The notes: generated by a model from the letters alone, not told the origin. A stretch of DNA of 64,000 nt from CAVRTJ01 sp964507185 (GCA_964507185.1 CAZDOY010000011.1:16135-80134), one strand, 5' to 3'. Shown: positions 1-10,592, counted from the stretch's first letter. Numbers and translations are program-made.

Positions 1-144
1 CTGGCAGTGGACCACGGCAGCGACGTCGTGACGGTGGATCTTGACAGAGGCGGATTCATGGATTTCGTAGGCGTTCTGTGCCCCGGTCGCGAGAAGGAAG
101 GCCTCGGTCTCGCGAGGACGGCATTGAAGTTTGCGGGTCAATAA
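1..144 (+). CDS. C-terminal end of an unidentified protein (partial, runs off the window)
   Basis: Frame 1 is open from the first base to a TAA at 142-144 and encodes about 47 residues ending in VLCPGREKEGLGLARTALKF and AGQ. The composition looks coding and the frame has no internal stop. It lies upstream of the RNase E/G gene on the same strand. In some deltaproteobacterial-type genomes that slot holds a radical SAM/DUF2344 protein, but this fragment is too short to show it. The function is therefore left open. Confidence 0.5.
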   Translation: MAVDHGSDVVTVDLDRGGFMDFVGVLCPGREKEGLGLARTALKFAGQ

Positions 145-330
145 CGGGCTTTCCTCCAAAGGCGGGTCGCCCGCTCGGAACGTCTGAGGCGCAGCGACGG
201 CTCTTTTCTTCTCCACTGCGGCGGAAAAAACCGGGCCGGCATGGCCACCGCTTAACCAATGGCCGAAATGAGAGTAAGATCAACGGTGTCGCAGGCGTTA
301 GAAACGCGCCGGCAACGACAGAGTGAGGTC
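145..330. other. Intergenic spacer upstream of RNase E/G
   Basis: About 185 bases lie between the partial gene and the rng ATG. An in-frame extension of rng exists back to 259, but the conserved RNase E/G N-terminus (MKQELLIAV) begins at 331 and a purine-rich GAGTGAGG lies just before it. No clear promoter hexamers or terminator were seen. Confidence 0.4.
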
Positions 331-1785
331 ATGAAACAGGAACTTCTGATCGCAGTGGACGAGTGGCAGACCCGCGTGGCCGTCATCGAGGATGGCAGGC
401 TCACGGAATTGCATTTCGAACCCCGCCATCTGGACGGCCTCGTCGGTAACCTCTACGTGGGTCGCATCAACCGGATTCTGCCCGGCATGGAGAGCGCCTT
501 CGTGGACATCGGACTCGACCGCGACGGCTTTCTCTTCGAAGGCGACATGGGCCCTCCGGTGCTCGAGGCGGGGTTGGAAAAAAGGTCCGGAAAGAACCGG
601 GGCCTGTCGATCAAGGACCTGAAGGAAGGCCAGCGGATCCTGGTTCAGGTCGCGAAGGAACCCATGGGGCCCAAGGGTGCGCGTCTCTCCACGCAGATCG
701 CCTTGCCGGGTGCCTACCTCATCTACATGCCCAACCTCGACCACGTGGGTGTGTCACGGAAGATCGCGGGCAAGGAACGGGTGCGCCTTAAGGAATTGAT
801 CAAGCGATACAAGCGCGATTCTCTGGGCGGCTTCATCGTGAGAACGGCGGCGGAGGGTGTCGCCGGTGAAGAGTTGACAAGTGAAATGCAGGGGCTGGCC
901 GACTTGTGGTCGCTCATCAGGATAAAGAGTGCGAGGTGCGCGCCGCCCGAGCTGGTTCACCAGGAGGCCGATCTCATAGGCCGAATCATCCGCGAAATCC
1001 TGCTTAAGGGCGACGGATCGGTGATGACCGAAGATGAGACGGTGTACGCCCGTTGCAGAGAACTGCTTTCGGGGCTCGGGCTGGATGCGGGCCGCGTCCG
1101 GTTGTGGAAACCGGGGGGCGTCTCCCTCTTCGAGCATTTTCACGTGCAGGAGGAGATCGAAAAGGCCCTCCGCCCCAAGGTCTGGCTTTCTTCAGGCGGG
1201 TGCATCGTCATCCAGTCGACCGAGGCCCTTGTCGCCATCGACGTGAACTCGGGACGCTTTACGGGAAAAAAGTCCCTCGAGGAGACGGCCTACGCGATCA
1301 ACATGGAAGCCGTTGAGGAGATCGTCCGGCAGATACGCCTCCGAAGTCTCGGCGGCATCATCGTGATCGATTTCATAGATATGGGGCAAAAATCGCATCG
1401 TGAGGCGGTGGTCAACAAGCTCAACGAGGCCCTTGAGCGGGACAGGGCGAAATCCAGAATCCTCAATATCTCGGAATTCGGCCTCGTCGAAATGACCCGC
1501 AAGCGCAGCCACAGGAACCTGGAACGCATCATGACCGGCGTGTGTCCCTGCTGCGATGGGCGCGGACGCATTCCTGCGCCGTGGCGCATCGCCCAGCAGA
1601 TCGCGTACGCCGCGGACGGCATGAATCCCCCAAGGCAAGGCGTCGTAACCGTCTCGCCGGACGTGTTCCGGTACATTGAGGAGAACTCCGACCGCTTCGC
1701 CTTCGCTCAGAGCATGCGCCTGGAACGCCTGAACCTCGTCCAGCCGACGCACTTCAGTATGAGCCCCCCGAGCAACAAGGACTGA
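331..1785 (+). CDS. rng: Ribonuclease E/G family endoribonuclease
   Basis: The gene encodes a 484-residue single-strand-specific endoribonuclease of the RNase E/G family, which processes 5S/16S rRNA precursors and mRNA. An N-terminal S1-like RNA-binding segment (GNLYVGRINRILPGMESAFV, about residues 35-55) is followed by the catalytic DNase I-like part. That part carries the metal-binding stretch VAIDVNSGRF near residue 306 and IIVIDFIDM near 345. The Zn-link motif appears as CPCCDGRGRI near residue 408. Length matches RNase G rather than RNase E, because the long disordered degradosome scaffold is absent. The start at 331 fits family N-termini. The gene converges on a DedA gene 8 bases downstream, leaving no room for a separate terminator. 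The window also encodes RNase J, so this cell probably has both classes of decay nuclease. Confidence 0.95.
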   Translation: MKQELLIAVDEWQTRVAVIEDGRLTELHFEPRHLDGLVGNLYVGRINRILPGMESAFVDIGLDRDGFLFEGDMGPPVLEAGLEKRSGKNRGLSIKDLKEGQRILVQVAKEPMGPKGARLSTQIALPGAYLIYMPNLDHVGVSRKIAGKERVRLKELIKRYKRDSLGGFIVRTAAEGVAGEELTSEMQGLADLWSLIRIKSARCAPPELVHQEADLIGRIIREILLKGDGSVMTEDETVYARCRELLSGLGLDAGRVRLWKPGGVSLFEHFHVQEEIEKALRPKVWLSSGGCIVIQSTEALVAIDVNSGRFTGKKSLEETAYAINMEAVEEIVRQIRLRSLGGIIVIDFIDMGQKSHREAVVNKLNEALERDRAKSRILNISEFGLVEMTRKRSHRNLERIMTGVCPCCDGRGRIPAPWRIAQQIAYAADGMNPPRQGVVTVSPDVFRYIEENSDRFAFAQSMRLERLNLVQPTHFSMSPPSNKD

Positions 1786-1793
1786 TCGAGTAT

Positions 1794-2438
1794 CTACCCG
1801 CGGCGGCCCCTTTTCGTGTTCCCGGCTGTCGGCTGACGTTTCGCGGCGGCCTTGCCCTTCATGTACACGTAGAGCGCGAGGGAGAACAGCAGAACGACCA
1901 CGAATCCGCCCAGCCAGAGCTGGTAAACGTGGTAGAGGGAATTCATCCGGGCGTACCGCTGTCCCGCGCTGTATCCGAGCGCCGCCAGAAAGAGGCCGAA
2001 GAACAGGTTCCCGAAGAGAGCCGAGAGGACGACGGGCGCCGGGCGCATCTCCATCAGGCCTGCCGTCGGGTACAGAAACGGCCGGATGAAGGGGATGAAC
2101 CTGTTAAACAGGAGCGGCCAGAAGCCCCACCGCTTCAATATGGCCCGGACCGAAGCGGTCATCTTTTCGGCCTTTCGGCTTCTCAGGAGCAGCCTCTGCA
2201 CCGAACTCCCCCAGTAGAACGCGACGAGCGCGCCCAGTGTGCCGCCGATGGTCACGGCCCCCACGACCGTGAGCCATGAACCGTCCTTCACGCCGATCCA
2301 GAAGACGGACATGATGAGGATCATGTCACCGGGAATGAAGGGGAGTGCGTACTTGAGGCAGGCCACAACGGCGAGGATCGCGTAGATGGGCCATAAGGGC
2401 TGGCGTCCGAGGAAAGCAAAGGCGTCCGCCGGCATCAT
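1794..2438 (-). CDS. DedA family membrane protein (SNARE-associated Golgi domain)
   Basis: This 214-residue polytopic inner-membrane protein belongs to the DedA/VTT family. Members act as lipid-related transporters or scramblases, including in C55-P recycling, and affect envelope homeostasis. Visible signs are the N-terminal FIPGD element near residue 34, hydrophobic segments near 15-35, 55-75, 135-160 and 170-195, and the conserved RFIPFIRPF element near 113-121 with the arginines expected for the family. The C-terminus is basic (KRGRRG). The start overlaps the stop of the upstream metallo-hydrolase by 4 bases (ATGA), which implies translational coupling. Which DedA subfamily it is cannot be decided from sequence alone. 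Confidence 0.85.
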   Translation of the reverse strand: MMPADAFAFLGRQPLWPIYAILAVVACLKYALPFIPGDMILIMSVFWIGVKDGSWLTVVGAVTIGGTLGALVAFYWGSSVQRLLLRSRKAEKMTASVRAILKRWGFWPLLFNRFIPFIRPFLYPTAGLMEMRPAPVVLSALFGNLFFGLFLAALGYSAGQRYARMNSLYHVYQLWLGGFVVVLLFSLALYVYMKGKAAAKRQPTAGNTKRGRRG

Positions 2439-3064
2439 GCGGTAAGTTCCGGAAGCAACGACAGAAAGACATCGAAGTCCGTGCAGGCGAGAAACTTGTT
2501 ATTTTGAATCTCATCCCCCAGAGACCTCGATTCCCGACAGCCGTAGTGGTGTCCCGGGTGAATCACGAGACTCTGCGGAAGTCCCCGCAGCTTGGCCAGA
2601 CTTGAGAACATAGCCCTGGCATCGCCGCCGCGCAGGTCGGTGCGGCCGATCCAGTCCACGAAAAGGACGTCTCCCGTAAAGAGGGCATTGTGGATCCTGT
2701 AGCAAATGCCACCAGGCGTGTGGCCCGGCGTGAAAAAGGCCGTGACGTCCGGCAGACCAGGCAACGCGCCCTCCGAGGCGATGGGGGTCGCGCCGGGAAC
2801 GCCGGCCGCTTCCGCCCCGTGGACCCAGACCCGCGGTCCTGTCGATCCTTTGCCAAGCAATTCGGGAAGCGAAGCGATGTGGTCTCCATGGGTGTGCGTC
2901 AGAAAGATCTCCGTGAGTTCGCAGCCAGCCTCGTGGCTCACACCCAGAATGCGACGAGCCGCGTAGGAGGGATCCACACACCATGCGGTATTGTCATCGG
3001 GATGCAACACAAGATAGGACCTGTTGGCGTCGCCGCCCGCATCTATTGAGACGATTTCGTGCAT
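2435..3064 (-). CDS. MBL-fold metallo-hydrolase (glyoxalase II-like)
   Basis: This 209-residue cytosolic metallo-beta-lactamase-fold hydrolase has the metal motif THTHGDH near residue 57, then FFTPGHTPGG near 110, LFTGDVLF near 127 and the downstream ligand histidine in VIHPGHHYG near 168. This layout matches the glyoxalase II/persulfide dioxygenase-like thiol-ester hydrolase group. The substrate (S-lactoylglutathione, another thioester or a persulfide) cannot be told. The gene is coupled to dedA by a 4-base overlap and lies 106 bases downstream of ssb on the same strand. The ribosome binding site is weak, so the start rests mainly on the fit of the N-terminus. Confidence 0.85.
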   Translation of the reverse strand: MHEIVSIDAGGDANRSYLVLHPDDNTAWCVDPSYAARRILGVSHEAGCELTEIFLTHTHGDHIASLPELLGKGSTGPRVWVHGAEAAGVPGATPIASEGALPGLPDVTAFFTPGHTPGGICYRIHNALFTGDVLFVDWIGRTDLRGGDARAMFSSLAKLRGLPQSLVIHPGHHYGCRESRSLGDEIQNNKFLACTDFDVFLSLLPELTA

Positions 3065-3170
3065 GTCGCTTTTTTGTTCCCCCGGCCCGAAGCGCTACCT
3101 CGCCCGGTGGAAAGGAGTACACGCCGGTGCCGTCCGCTCTCGCCGCCTCTCGGGAGGACCCTTTGCGCGC

Positions 3171-3584
3171 TCAGAAAGGAATATCGTCGTCGCTGTATTC
3201 GGGGGCTTTTTCGGAGGTGCTGTTCCCCCGCCCGCTGTCCGAACCTGAGCCGTCACCCCTGCCGATCATGACCATGTTGTCGGCCCTGATTTCGGTCACG
3301 TTCTTTTCCACGCCTTCCTTGTCCTTGTAGGAGCGAGATCTCAAGGTACCTTCGATGTAGACCTGTCGGCCTTTCCGGAGGTACTCTCCGCAGATTTCAG
3401 CCAGTTTGCCCCACACCACGATGCGGTGCCACTCCGTGTGCTCCTGTTTCTGGCCGTCCCGGTCTTTCCAGGTCTCGTTGGTCGCTATGGTGAAATTCGC
3501 GACCGCGGTCCCGTTGGGCGTATAACGCAGTTCGGGATCACGGCCCAGGTTGCCCAGCACAATAACTTTGTTCACGCTACCCAT
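3171..3584 (-). CDS. ssb: Single-stranded DNA-binding protein
   Basis: The gene encodes a 137-residue SSB, which coats single-stranded DNA in replication, recombination and repair. The OB fold spans about residues 1-108: NKVIVLGNLGRDPELRYT at the start, EWHRIVVWGKLAE and then a YIEGTLRSRSY strand. A short Gly/Ser-rich linker leads to the acidic protein-interaction tail DDDIPF, the canonical SSB C-terminus. A good ribosome binding site (AAAGGAG, 7 bases before ATG) supports the start. A strong promoter lies directly upstream, overlapping the start region of the divergent rsmD gene. Confidence 0.97.
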   Translation of the reverse strand: MGSVNKVIVLGNLGRDPELRYTPNGTAVANFTIATNETWKDRDGQKQEHTEWHRIVVWGKLAEICGEYLRKGRQVYIEGTLRSRSYKDKEGVEKNVTEIRADNMVMIGRGDGSGSDSGRGNSTSEKAPEYSDDDIPF

Positions 3585-3635
3585 GGCCCGACTCCTTTCG
3601 CCGTTAGTCCTATCCTCGTGGGACCGGATTCCCCT

Positions 3636-3665
3636 ATAATACGAATCTTACGTAAGGAGTGTCAA
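3636..3665 (-). promoter_or_regulatory. Sigma-70-type promoter of ssb, overlapping the rsmD leader
   Basis: Read on the minus strand, a perfect -35 TTGACA (3660-3665) is followed after 18 bases by -10 TATTAT (3636-3641), placed correctly for ssb. The -35 box sits 1 base before the GTG start of rsmD on the other strand. The same AT-rich patch read on the plus strand contains TATAAT (3635-3640), a possible -10 for rsmD. Confidence 0.7.
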
Positions 3666-3666
3666 C

Positions 3667-4287
3667 GTGAGAATAGTCGGCGGGGCCTACAGGGGCCGCA
3701 GACTCAAGGCGCCGACGGGACTCAAGACGAGGCCCACGTCGGAGAAAGTGCGGGAGGCGCTTTTCGACATCCTGGGACCGCAGGTGGACCGGGGAACCTT
3801 CATGGACGTATATGCGGGGACCGGCGCGGTGGGGATCGAAGCCTTGAGTCGTGGCGCCTTGGAGGTGGTTTTTGTCGAGAGCGGCCCCAGGGTGCTGTGC
3901 GTTCTTCGTTCCAACATCGAAGGTCTCGGCCGTGAAGCGGGGGACAGGTGCAGAGTCCTCCCCTCATCCGTGGACCGTGCGTTCAAAGTTCTCGCGAGGA
4001 GCGGTTTCCGGCCTGGGATCGTATTCTGCGATCCGCCTTATGCCGACGAATCATGGCCCGCAGTACTCGGCACCATGCGGAATTCTCTTGCGTGGCGGCC
4101 CGGTGGACTACTGGTCGTCGAGCACGCAGCCAAGAGCCCACCGAAATGCCCGGATGGATTCGAGCCCGGAAAAGCATACCGATACGGAGATTCGGCCCTG
4201 TCATTCTTCAGGGTTGGGGGCGACGCGTGCCCCGGAACGCGGGAAGATTCTGCGGTCGGGGAGGCCGGGGCGAATGGTGCGTTTTAA
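3667..4287 (+). CDS. rsmD: 16S rRNA (guanine(966)-N2)-methyltransferase RsmD
   Basis: The gene encodes 206 residues of a SAM-dependent methyltransferase that modifies G966 of 16S rRNA. The family N-terminus RIVGGAYRGRRLKAP is intact. The SAM-binding motif DVYAGTGAVGIEALSRGA lies near residue 47 and the catalytic DPPY motif (FCDPPYADE) near 121. Translation starts at GTG 3667, 7 bases after an AAGGAG. It is followed 20 bases later by selB on the same strand. In many genomes rsmD is followed by coaD, which is not present here. Confidence 0.92.
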   Translation: MRIVGGAYRGRRLKAPTGLKTRPTSEKVREALFDILGPQVDRGTFMDVYAGTGAVGIEALSRGALEVVFVESGPRVLCVLRSNIEGLGREAGDRCRVLPSSVDRAFKVLARSGFRPGIVFCDPPYADESWPAVLGTMRNSLAWRPGGLLVVEHAAKSPPKCPDGFEPGKAYRYGDSALSFFRVGGDACPGTREDSAVGEAGANGAF

Positions 4288-4307
4288 CAATCATCCGGGG
4301 AGTGGTG

Positions 4308-6197
4308 ATGCGTGATGTGGTGGTGGGTACTGCGGGACATATCGACCACGGTAAGACGCTCCTCGTCAAAGCCATGACGGGGATGGATGCAGATCGGTGG
4401 GACGAGGAAAAGAGGCGGGGGATAACGCTCGACATCGGTTTCGCGACCCTCGACTCGGAGCGTGGCAGACTTCATTTCGTGGATCTGCCGGGGCACGAAC
4501 GTTTCGTGAAGAACATGCTGGCCGGTGCCACCGGAATCGACCTCTGCCTGCTGGTCGTCGCGGCCGACGAGTCCGTTATGCCGCAGACCGTCGAACATGC
4601 CGACATCCTTTCGCTCCTCGGCGTGAAAAGGGGCGTGGTGGCGCTGAACAAGGTCGATCTTGTGGATCGGGAGACGCGCGAACTGGCCCTCATGGAGCTA
4701 TCCGAATTTCTGGAATCGTGCGGACTCTCCGGTATGCCGATCGTGGAAGTGAGCGCCGTGACGGGCGAAGGCCTTCCGGACCTTCTGGCGGCCATTTACG
4801 GGGAGGCGGAATCGTGTCCGGCGCCCCCAAGGAACCGCCCTTTCAGATTGCCGATCGACCGGGTCTTTCCCATCAAGGGCTTCGGAACGGTCGTGACGGG
4901 AACCTGCATCGACGGGTCCCTCGCAGTCGGCGACAGGGTCCTTGTGTACCCGGACGGTGGTGAGAGCAGGGTCAGGGGATTGCAGATATTCGGCCGCTCG
5001 GTCGAGGAGGCCGTGGCTGGTCAGCGCGTCGCTGTAAACCTGCCGGACATAAGGCATGCGGATCTTGCGCGCGGTCACATGGCGGCCATGCTTGGCTCGT
5101 GCCGCCCGACGCACCTGCTGGACGTCCGGCTCGGTGTACTGGCTTCCGCTAAAAGGAGCCTGAAGACTGGCGCTGTCTGCACCCTCCACATTCACACGCA
5201 GGAGGTTGAGGCGCATGTTCACCTCAGCGATTCCGCGGCGCTCGCCCCCGGCGATGAGGGACTAGCGCAGATCAGGACCACCGTTCCTGTGGTGGCGTGG
5301 CCGGACGATCGTTTTATCCTGCGGTTGCCTTCGCCCGCCCGTACCATAGGGGGGGGGACCGTGTTGCTCCCCGCACGCAGGAAGGCTCGGTGGAGAAGGC
5401 GGCGAGACAGGACCATCGCCGATCTGCTTCGGGGAAACCTTGCCCTGAGGGCTCTGCTGGTGGAGGCCGGGCCGGCGGGGCTGACGCCGGATGACGTCAT
5501 GGGTGTGATGGGCGTGAAGGCGGAACGGTTGAACGAGCTGGCGGAGTCGGCGGAGAGCGCGGAGGCCCTCGTCAGGTGGGGCAACGGCGGATGGTGGCTG
5601 GAGGCCGCTGAGGCGGAGGCATGGCTCGATAGAGCCGGAGCATGGCTTTCCGGGCGCTACGACGGAAAAGCGCCGGTGTCCTGGGTTCCGAGGCAGGAAC
5701 TCCTCGGAAGGTGGCTGCGGGTCCTCGGGCAGGCGAGGGGGGAGGCCCTGGTCGAGGCCCTGGAGAGGGCCGGGCGCATAGAGGTCGAAGGCGACCGGAT
5801 TCGCCCTGCAGGGCACCGAGTAAGATTATCAGACGCCCAGAAGGCTGCCTGGCAGGCCGTGCAGGCGATCTTGTGCGATCCGGAGACGTTCATTCGAACG
5901 GGGAAGGAACTGGAGTCCGCCATCGGGAGTGAGGCCAGGCAGGTTCTCCCCCTGATGGTCGAAGACGGCGAGCTCGTCCGGTATGGCGGAGACTTTTTCG
6001 TGGCGAGGACGACCATGGAGAGTCTGCGCGAAAAACTGGCCGCACACGCGATCTCTCGGTCGACGAAGATAAGCGTTCCCGAGTTCAAGTCCATGCTGGG
6101 GCTGAGCAGGAAATACGTCATGCCCCTGCTGGAGCACCTGGACGACCTGAAATGGACGCGGCGCTCCGGCGACGGGCGGGACATTCTCGTCCGGTGA
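4308..6197 (+). CDS. selB: Selenocysteine-specific translation elongation factor SelB
   Basis: The product is a 629-residue GTPase that delivers Sec-tRNA(Sec) to UGA codons marked by a SECIS hairpin. The start ATG at 4308 is preceded by GGGGAG and gives the typical opening VVVGTAGHIDHGKT (P-loop). G2/G3 elements follow (RGITLDIGF, DLPGHERFVKNM), then NKVDLVD. Translation-factor beta-barrels cover about residues 165-340, including PARTIGGGTVLLPARRK. The C-terminal 270 residues hold winged-helix repeats that bind SECIS RNA, ending SRKYVMPLLEHLD..KWTRRSGDGR. Length matches the family. No selA, selD, selC tRNA or selenoprotein was recognised nearby, so the rest of the pathway must be elsewhere. 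A run of nine G at 5349-5357 lies inside the coding sequence. Confidence 0.95.
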   Translation: MRDVVVGTAGHIDHGKTLLVKAMTGMDADRWDEEKRRGITLDIGFATLDSERGRLHFVDLPGHERFVKNMLAGATGIDLCLLVVAADESVMPQTVEHADILSLLGVKRGVVALNKVDLVDRETRELALMELSEFLESCGLSGMPIVEVSAVTGEGLPDLLAAIYGEAESCPAPPRNRPFRLPIDRVFPIKGFGTVVTGTCIDGSLAVGDRVLVYPDGGESRVRGLQIFGRSVEEAVAGQRVAVNLPDIRHADLARGHMAAMLGSCRPTHLLDVRLGVLASAKRSLKTGAVCTLHIHTQEVEAHVHLSDSAALAPGDEGLAQIRTTVPVVAWPDDRFILRLPSPARTIGGGTVLLPARRKARWRRRRDRTIADLLRGNLALRALLVEAGPAGLTPDDVMGVMGVKAERLNELAESAESAEALVRWGNGGWWLEAAEAEAWLDRAGAWLSGRYDGKAPVSWVPRQELLGRWLRVLGQARGEALVEALERAGRIEVEGDRIRPAGHRVRLSDAQKAAWQAVQAILCDPETFIRTGKELESAIGSEARQVLPLMVEDGELVRYGGDFFVARTTMESLREKLAAHAISRSTKISVPEFKSMLGLSRKYVMPLLEHLDDLKWTRRSGDGRDILVR

Positions 6198-6207
6198 CGA
6201 TACCGGG

Positions 6208-6768
6208 TCAGTCCACGGCCCCGCCGGCTCTTTCGACGATCCTGGCGAGGTGAAGGGCCATGGATGAAGCGTAGTCCCCGGCTAGGAGGCTCTGCCTGTC
6301 GGACCAGATGACCCTCTCCCCGAGATCGGGCGGGCAGGGCGTGCCGAGCGCGCCGCACCGGTCCCTGACATATTCTTCGAAATCCTCCATTTCACGGCGC
6401 CAGGTCGCGAGCGGCGCCTCCAACCTGTCGGCGCGGCGCGTGAGTACCGATTGAACCGCATGGAGAGCCTTGTCCTGTTCTATCTTGAATAAGTGCTTGG
6501 GCCATGGGCGGGTTGCGATCGGGGGCGGCGTACGTTTCGGCAGGGCCTCATCGATGGTGCACTGCGTGCCCGGGTCGCCCCTGAAGGTCCAGGCAAGGAG
6601 CAGAAAGCAAGAAAGCATGACAATGAGAGCAATGGCGGACTGGTACCTGTAGCCCCTGGCGAAGTCGTACCCGACGGCCCACGCGGAAGAGACAAAAAGC
6701 AGGAATACGGCGCCGCGGATCACGGGAAGACGGAGAATGGTCCGATCCATCCGTCCAGGTTCAGGCAT
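6208..6768 (-). CDS. Hypothetical membrane-anchored protein
   Basis: This 186-residue protein has two hydrophobic segments near residues 14-32 and 42-60, followed by a hydrophilic, probably helical domain. That domain runs to the C-terminus and contains three Cys (C70, C137, C144 by rough count). I recognise no family. It converges on selB with a 10-base gap. A weak AGGGA lies before the ATG at 6768. An alternative start (MDRTILRL) lies six codons in. Confidence 0.6.
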   Translation of the reverse strand: MPEPGRMDRTILRLPVIRGAVFLLFVSSAWAVGYDFARGYRYQSAIALIVMLSCFLLLAWTFRGDPGTQCTIDEALPKRTPPPIATRPWPKHLFKIEQDKALHAVQSVLTRRADRLEAPLATWRREMEDFEEYVRDRCGALGTPCPPDLGERVIWSDRQSLLAGDYASSMALHLARIVERAGGAVD

Positions 6769-7169
6769 TGACCAATCCCTTCGCTGAGGTAGACATTATA
6801 AGTCATGCGGAAACGCAACTGCAAGACGGGCCCCGACGTAGCTGCGTCACAGCATGGACCGCCGGAATCCGCCTCGAGGGATACACGCCCCTCGCACATC
6901 GGGTGGCTTCTTCGCGGTGGGTAGCAGTCGTCAAGCGTGCGGTTCGGCCGGTTTAAGCGGTGGCGCACGCGTGGGGCGCCTCCGTCCAAACGCCGAGGCC
7001 TGAGCCCGGTCTTTCCTGCCGGGCGGAAAGCGTCGAAGCTCAAGGCTCAGGCGATGAGATGGCAGCGGTCGCGTGTTGCCCTACGGGTGGAGGTTTCAAC
7101 ACAGGATTGGAAAAGAAGAAGGGCGCCGGCAAGAAGCGCCGGCGCCCTGGAGAATCGAGGCGGTATGGA
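6769..7169. other. Intergenic region with no convincing gene
   Basis: About 400 bases lie between the hypothetical gene and hppA, both on the minus strand. Short open frames here do not look coding. The one clear signal is the hppA terminator at 7111-7147; nothing else is obvious. Confidence 0.5.
7111..7147 (-). terminator. Rho-independent terminator of hppA
   Basis: A perfect 10-base stem GGGCGCCGGC / GCCGGCGCCC (7121-7130 with 7138-7147) encloses a 7-base loop. On the minus strand it is followed by the T-rich run TTCTTCTTTT. It lies just beyond the hppA stop. Confidence 0.85.
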
Positions 7170-9377
<2,208 letters not shown>

Positions 9378-9611
9378 CGACCCCTCCTCCTTAATGGGTT
9401 ATTTCAGATGCACCAGGTGATGGCAGCCTCGAAAGGTACGAGGCCGAAAAGGTTACAAGTCTGGAAGCCGGAAAGGAGACGCGCATTCCCACAAGGAAAA
9501 GCGCGGGGCATGAGATGTGTGGCGAGACAGCGGTAGAATGCATCACCGATGGGTTTTCCCTGGTATGCTCTTGTGCCGTTGTCTGCAGCCGCATCGCGCC
9601 CCCCCTGCGCG

Positions 9612-9642
9612 AAAAAACCTCGGAGGGACTTGAGAAAGTCCC
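9612..9642 (-). terminator. Second terminator behind the TonB-ExbBDD operon
   Basis: On the minus strand the hairpin GGGACTT-TCTC-AAGTCCC (9625-9642) is followed after 7 bases by TTTTTT (9612-9617). Confidence 0.7.
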
Positions 9643-9647
9643 CCCGG

Positions 9648-9677
9648 AAAAAACCAGAAATTCGGCCTGACAGGCCG
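9648..9677 (-). terminator. First terminator behind the TonB-ExbBDD operon
   Basis: On the minus strand the hairpin CGGCC-TGTCA-GGCCG (9663-9677) is followed 9 bases later by TTTTTT (9648-9653). It lies 34 bases beyond the last exbD stop and just before a second hairpin, so termination appears doubled. Confidence 0.6.
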
Positions 9678-9710
9678 GTATCAATACACCGGAAGCACTG
9701 CGGCCGCCGG

Positions 9711-10112
9711 TCAGTTCACGACGAAGCCGATCGTCTCTACTTTTCCAGGACCGCGGCATATGTCCAGAGCGCGGACAACGGTCTCGTAAGGCACCTTGTC
9801 CTCGGCATCCACAAAAAGAACCTTGTCGGCCCGCGTCGCGTATATTGCGCCGAGTTTCTCACCGAGATCCTGAAAAGTGACCGGCTGTTTGTTAATGGCC
9901 ATGGCGCCGTTGGCACTGATCTGGAGCACGATGGCCTGGGACGGTCCCTGGTTCGGGTTCGGCGGCGCCTTGGGTGGAACCTGGGTGTAAAAACCCTTTT
10001 GAAGAATCGGCGTAATGACCATGAAAATGATCAATAGCACCAGCAGCACGTCGACAAGAGGCGTGATGTTGATGTCGGCCATTGCGCCGCGGCCGCCAAC
10101 GTTCATAGCCAT
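9711..10112 (-). CDS. exbD: ExbD/TolR family biopolymer transport protein (second copy)
   Basis: The 133-residue inner-membrane protein has one N-terminal transmembrane helix (DINITPLVDVLLVLLIIFMV, about residues 14-33) with the essential membrane aspartate in PLVD. A periplasmic domain follows. It forms the proton-driven ExbB-ExbD motor that energises TonB. It differs from the neighbouring ExbD: it is shorter and has the more classical PLVDVLL helix. The 12-base spacing to the preceding exbD indicates one operon. The pair may form a hetero-oligomer or serve different partners. Confidence 0.92.
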   Translation of the reverse strand: MAMNVGGRGAMADINITPLVDVLLVLLIIFMVITPILQKGFYTQVPPKAPPNPNQGPSQAIVLQISANGAMAINKQPVTFQDLGEKLGAIYATRADKVLFVDAEDKVPYETVVRALDICRGPGKVETIGFVVN

Positions 10113-10124
10113 AATACGCCTCCC

Positions 10125-10592
10125 TTAGTCGCCGCCGGCAACGGCCGCAGCGGCGTTGCCGGTGACGGGGTTACCTTGTGCGTCTACGTGTTGTGCCACC
10201 AGACCGACGCTCTTGAATCCCGTAGCCTGTACCACGCGCAGGACGTCCTTCACCTGGCCGAAATCGAGGTTCTTGTCGCCCTTGACGTAGACCTTTCGGC
10301 TCGGATTGCGCGCGTAGTCTTCCTGCAGGTTGTCCCGCAGGACGTCCGTGGGAATCCACTTCTGGCCGTACCAGATCTTTCCATCCTGCTGGATGGTGAT
10401 GTTCACGTTGGATTCCTTTTCGGGCTGCGACTCGGGGTTGCGGGCGGTTGGCAGTCTAACCGGAACACCCTTTTGCAGAAGGGGGGTGACCACCATGAAG
10501 ATGATCAACAGCACCAGGCACACGTCGCAGAACGGCGTGACGTTGATGTCGTTTTTCAACCCTCCGTGGCCATTGCCTATATCCATACCCAT
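10125..10592 (-). CDS. exbD: ExbD/TolR family biopolymer transport protein (first copy)
   Basis: The product is a 155-residue ExbD/TolR homologue with helix DINVTPFCDVCLVLLIIFMV (about 15-34). The conserved aspartate is kept, but two cysteines (FCDVC) replace the usual leucine and leucine or valine. The periplasmic part carries the family segment VYVKGDKNLDFGQVKDVLRV near 98-117. An Ala/Gly-rich tail ends AAAAVAGGD. It lies 16 bases after exbB and 12 before the second exbD. Cysteines flanking the proton-carrying aspartate are unusual. Confidence 0.92.
   Translation of the reverse strand: MGMDIGNGHGGLKNDINVTPFCDVCLVLLIIFMVVTPLLQKGVPVRLPTARNPESQPEKESNVNITIQQDGKIWYGQKWIPTDVLRDNLQEDYARNPSRKVYVKGDKNLDFGQVKDVLRVVQATGFKSVGLVAQHVDAQGNPVTGNAAAAVAGGD

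Larger units (their letters stand above)
9378..9710. other. Intergenic region between hppA and the TonB operon
   Basis: This spacer of about 330 bases holds two terminator-like hairpins for the upstream TonB operon (9612-9642 and 9648-9677, minus strand). It must also hold the hppA promoter, which I could not place with confidence. No gene is evident. Confidence 0.5.
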
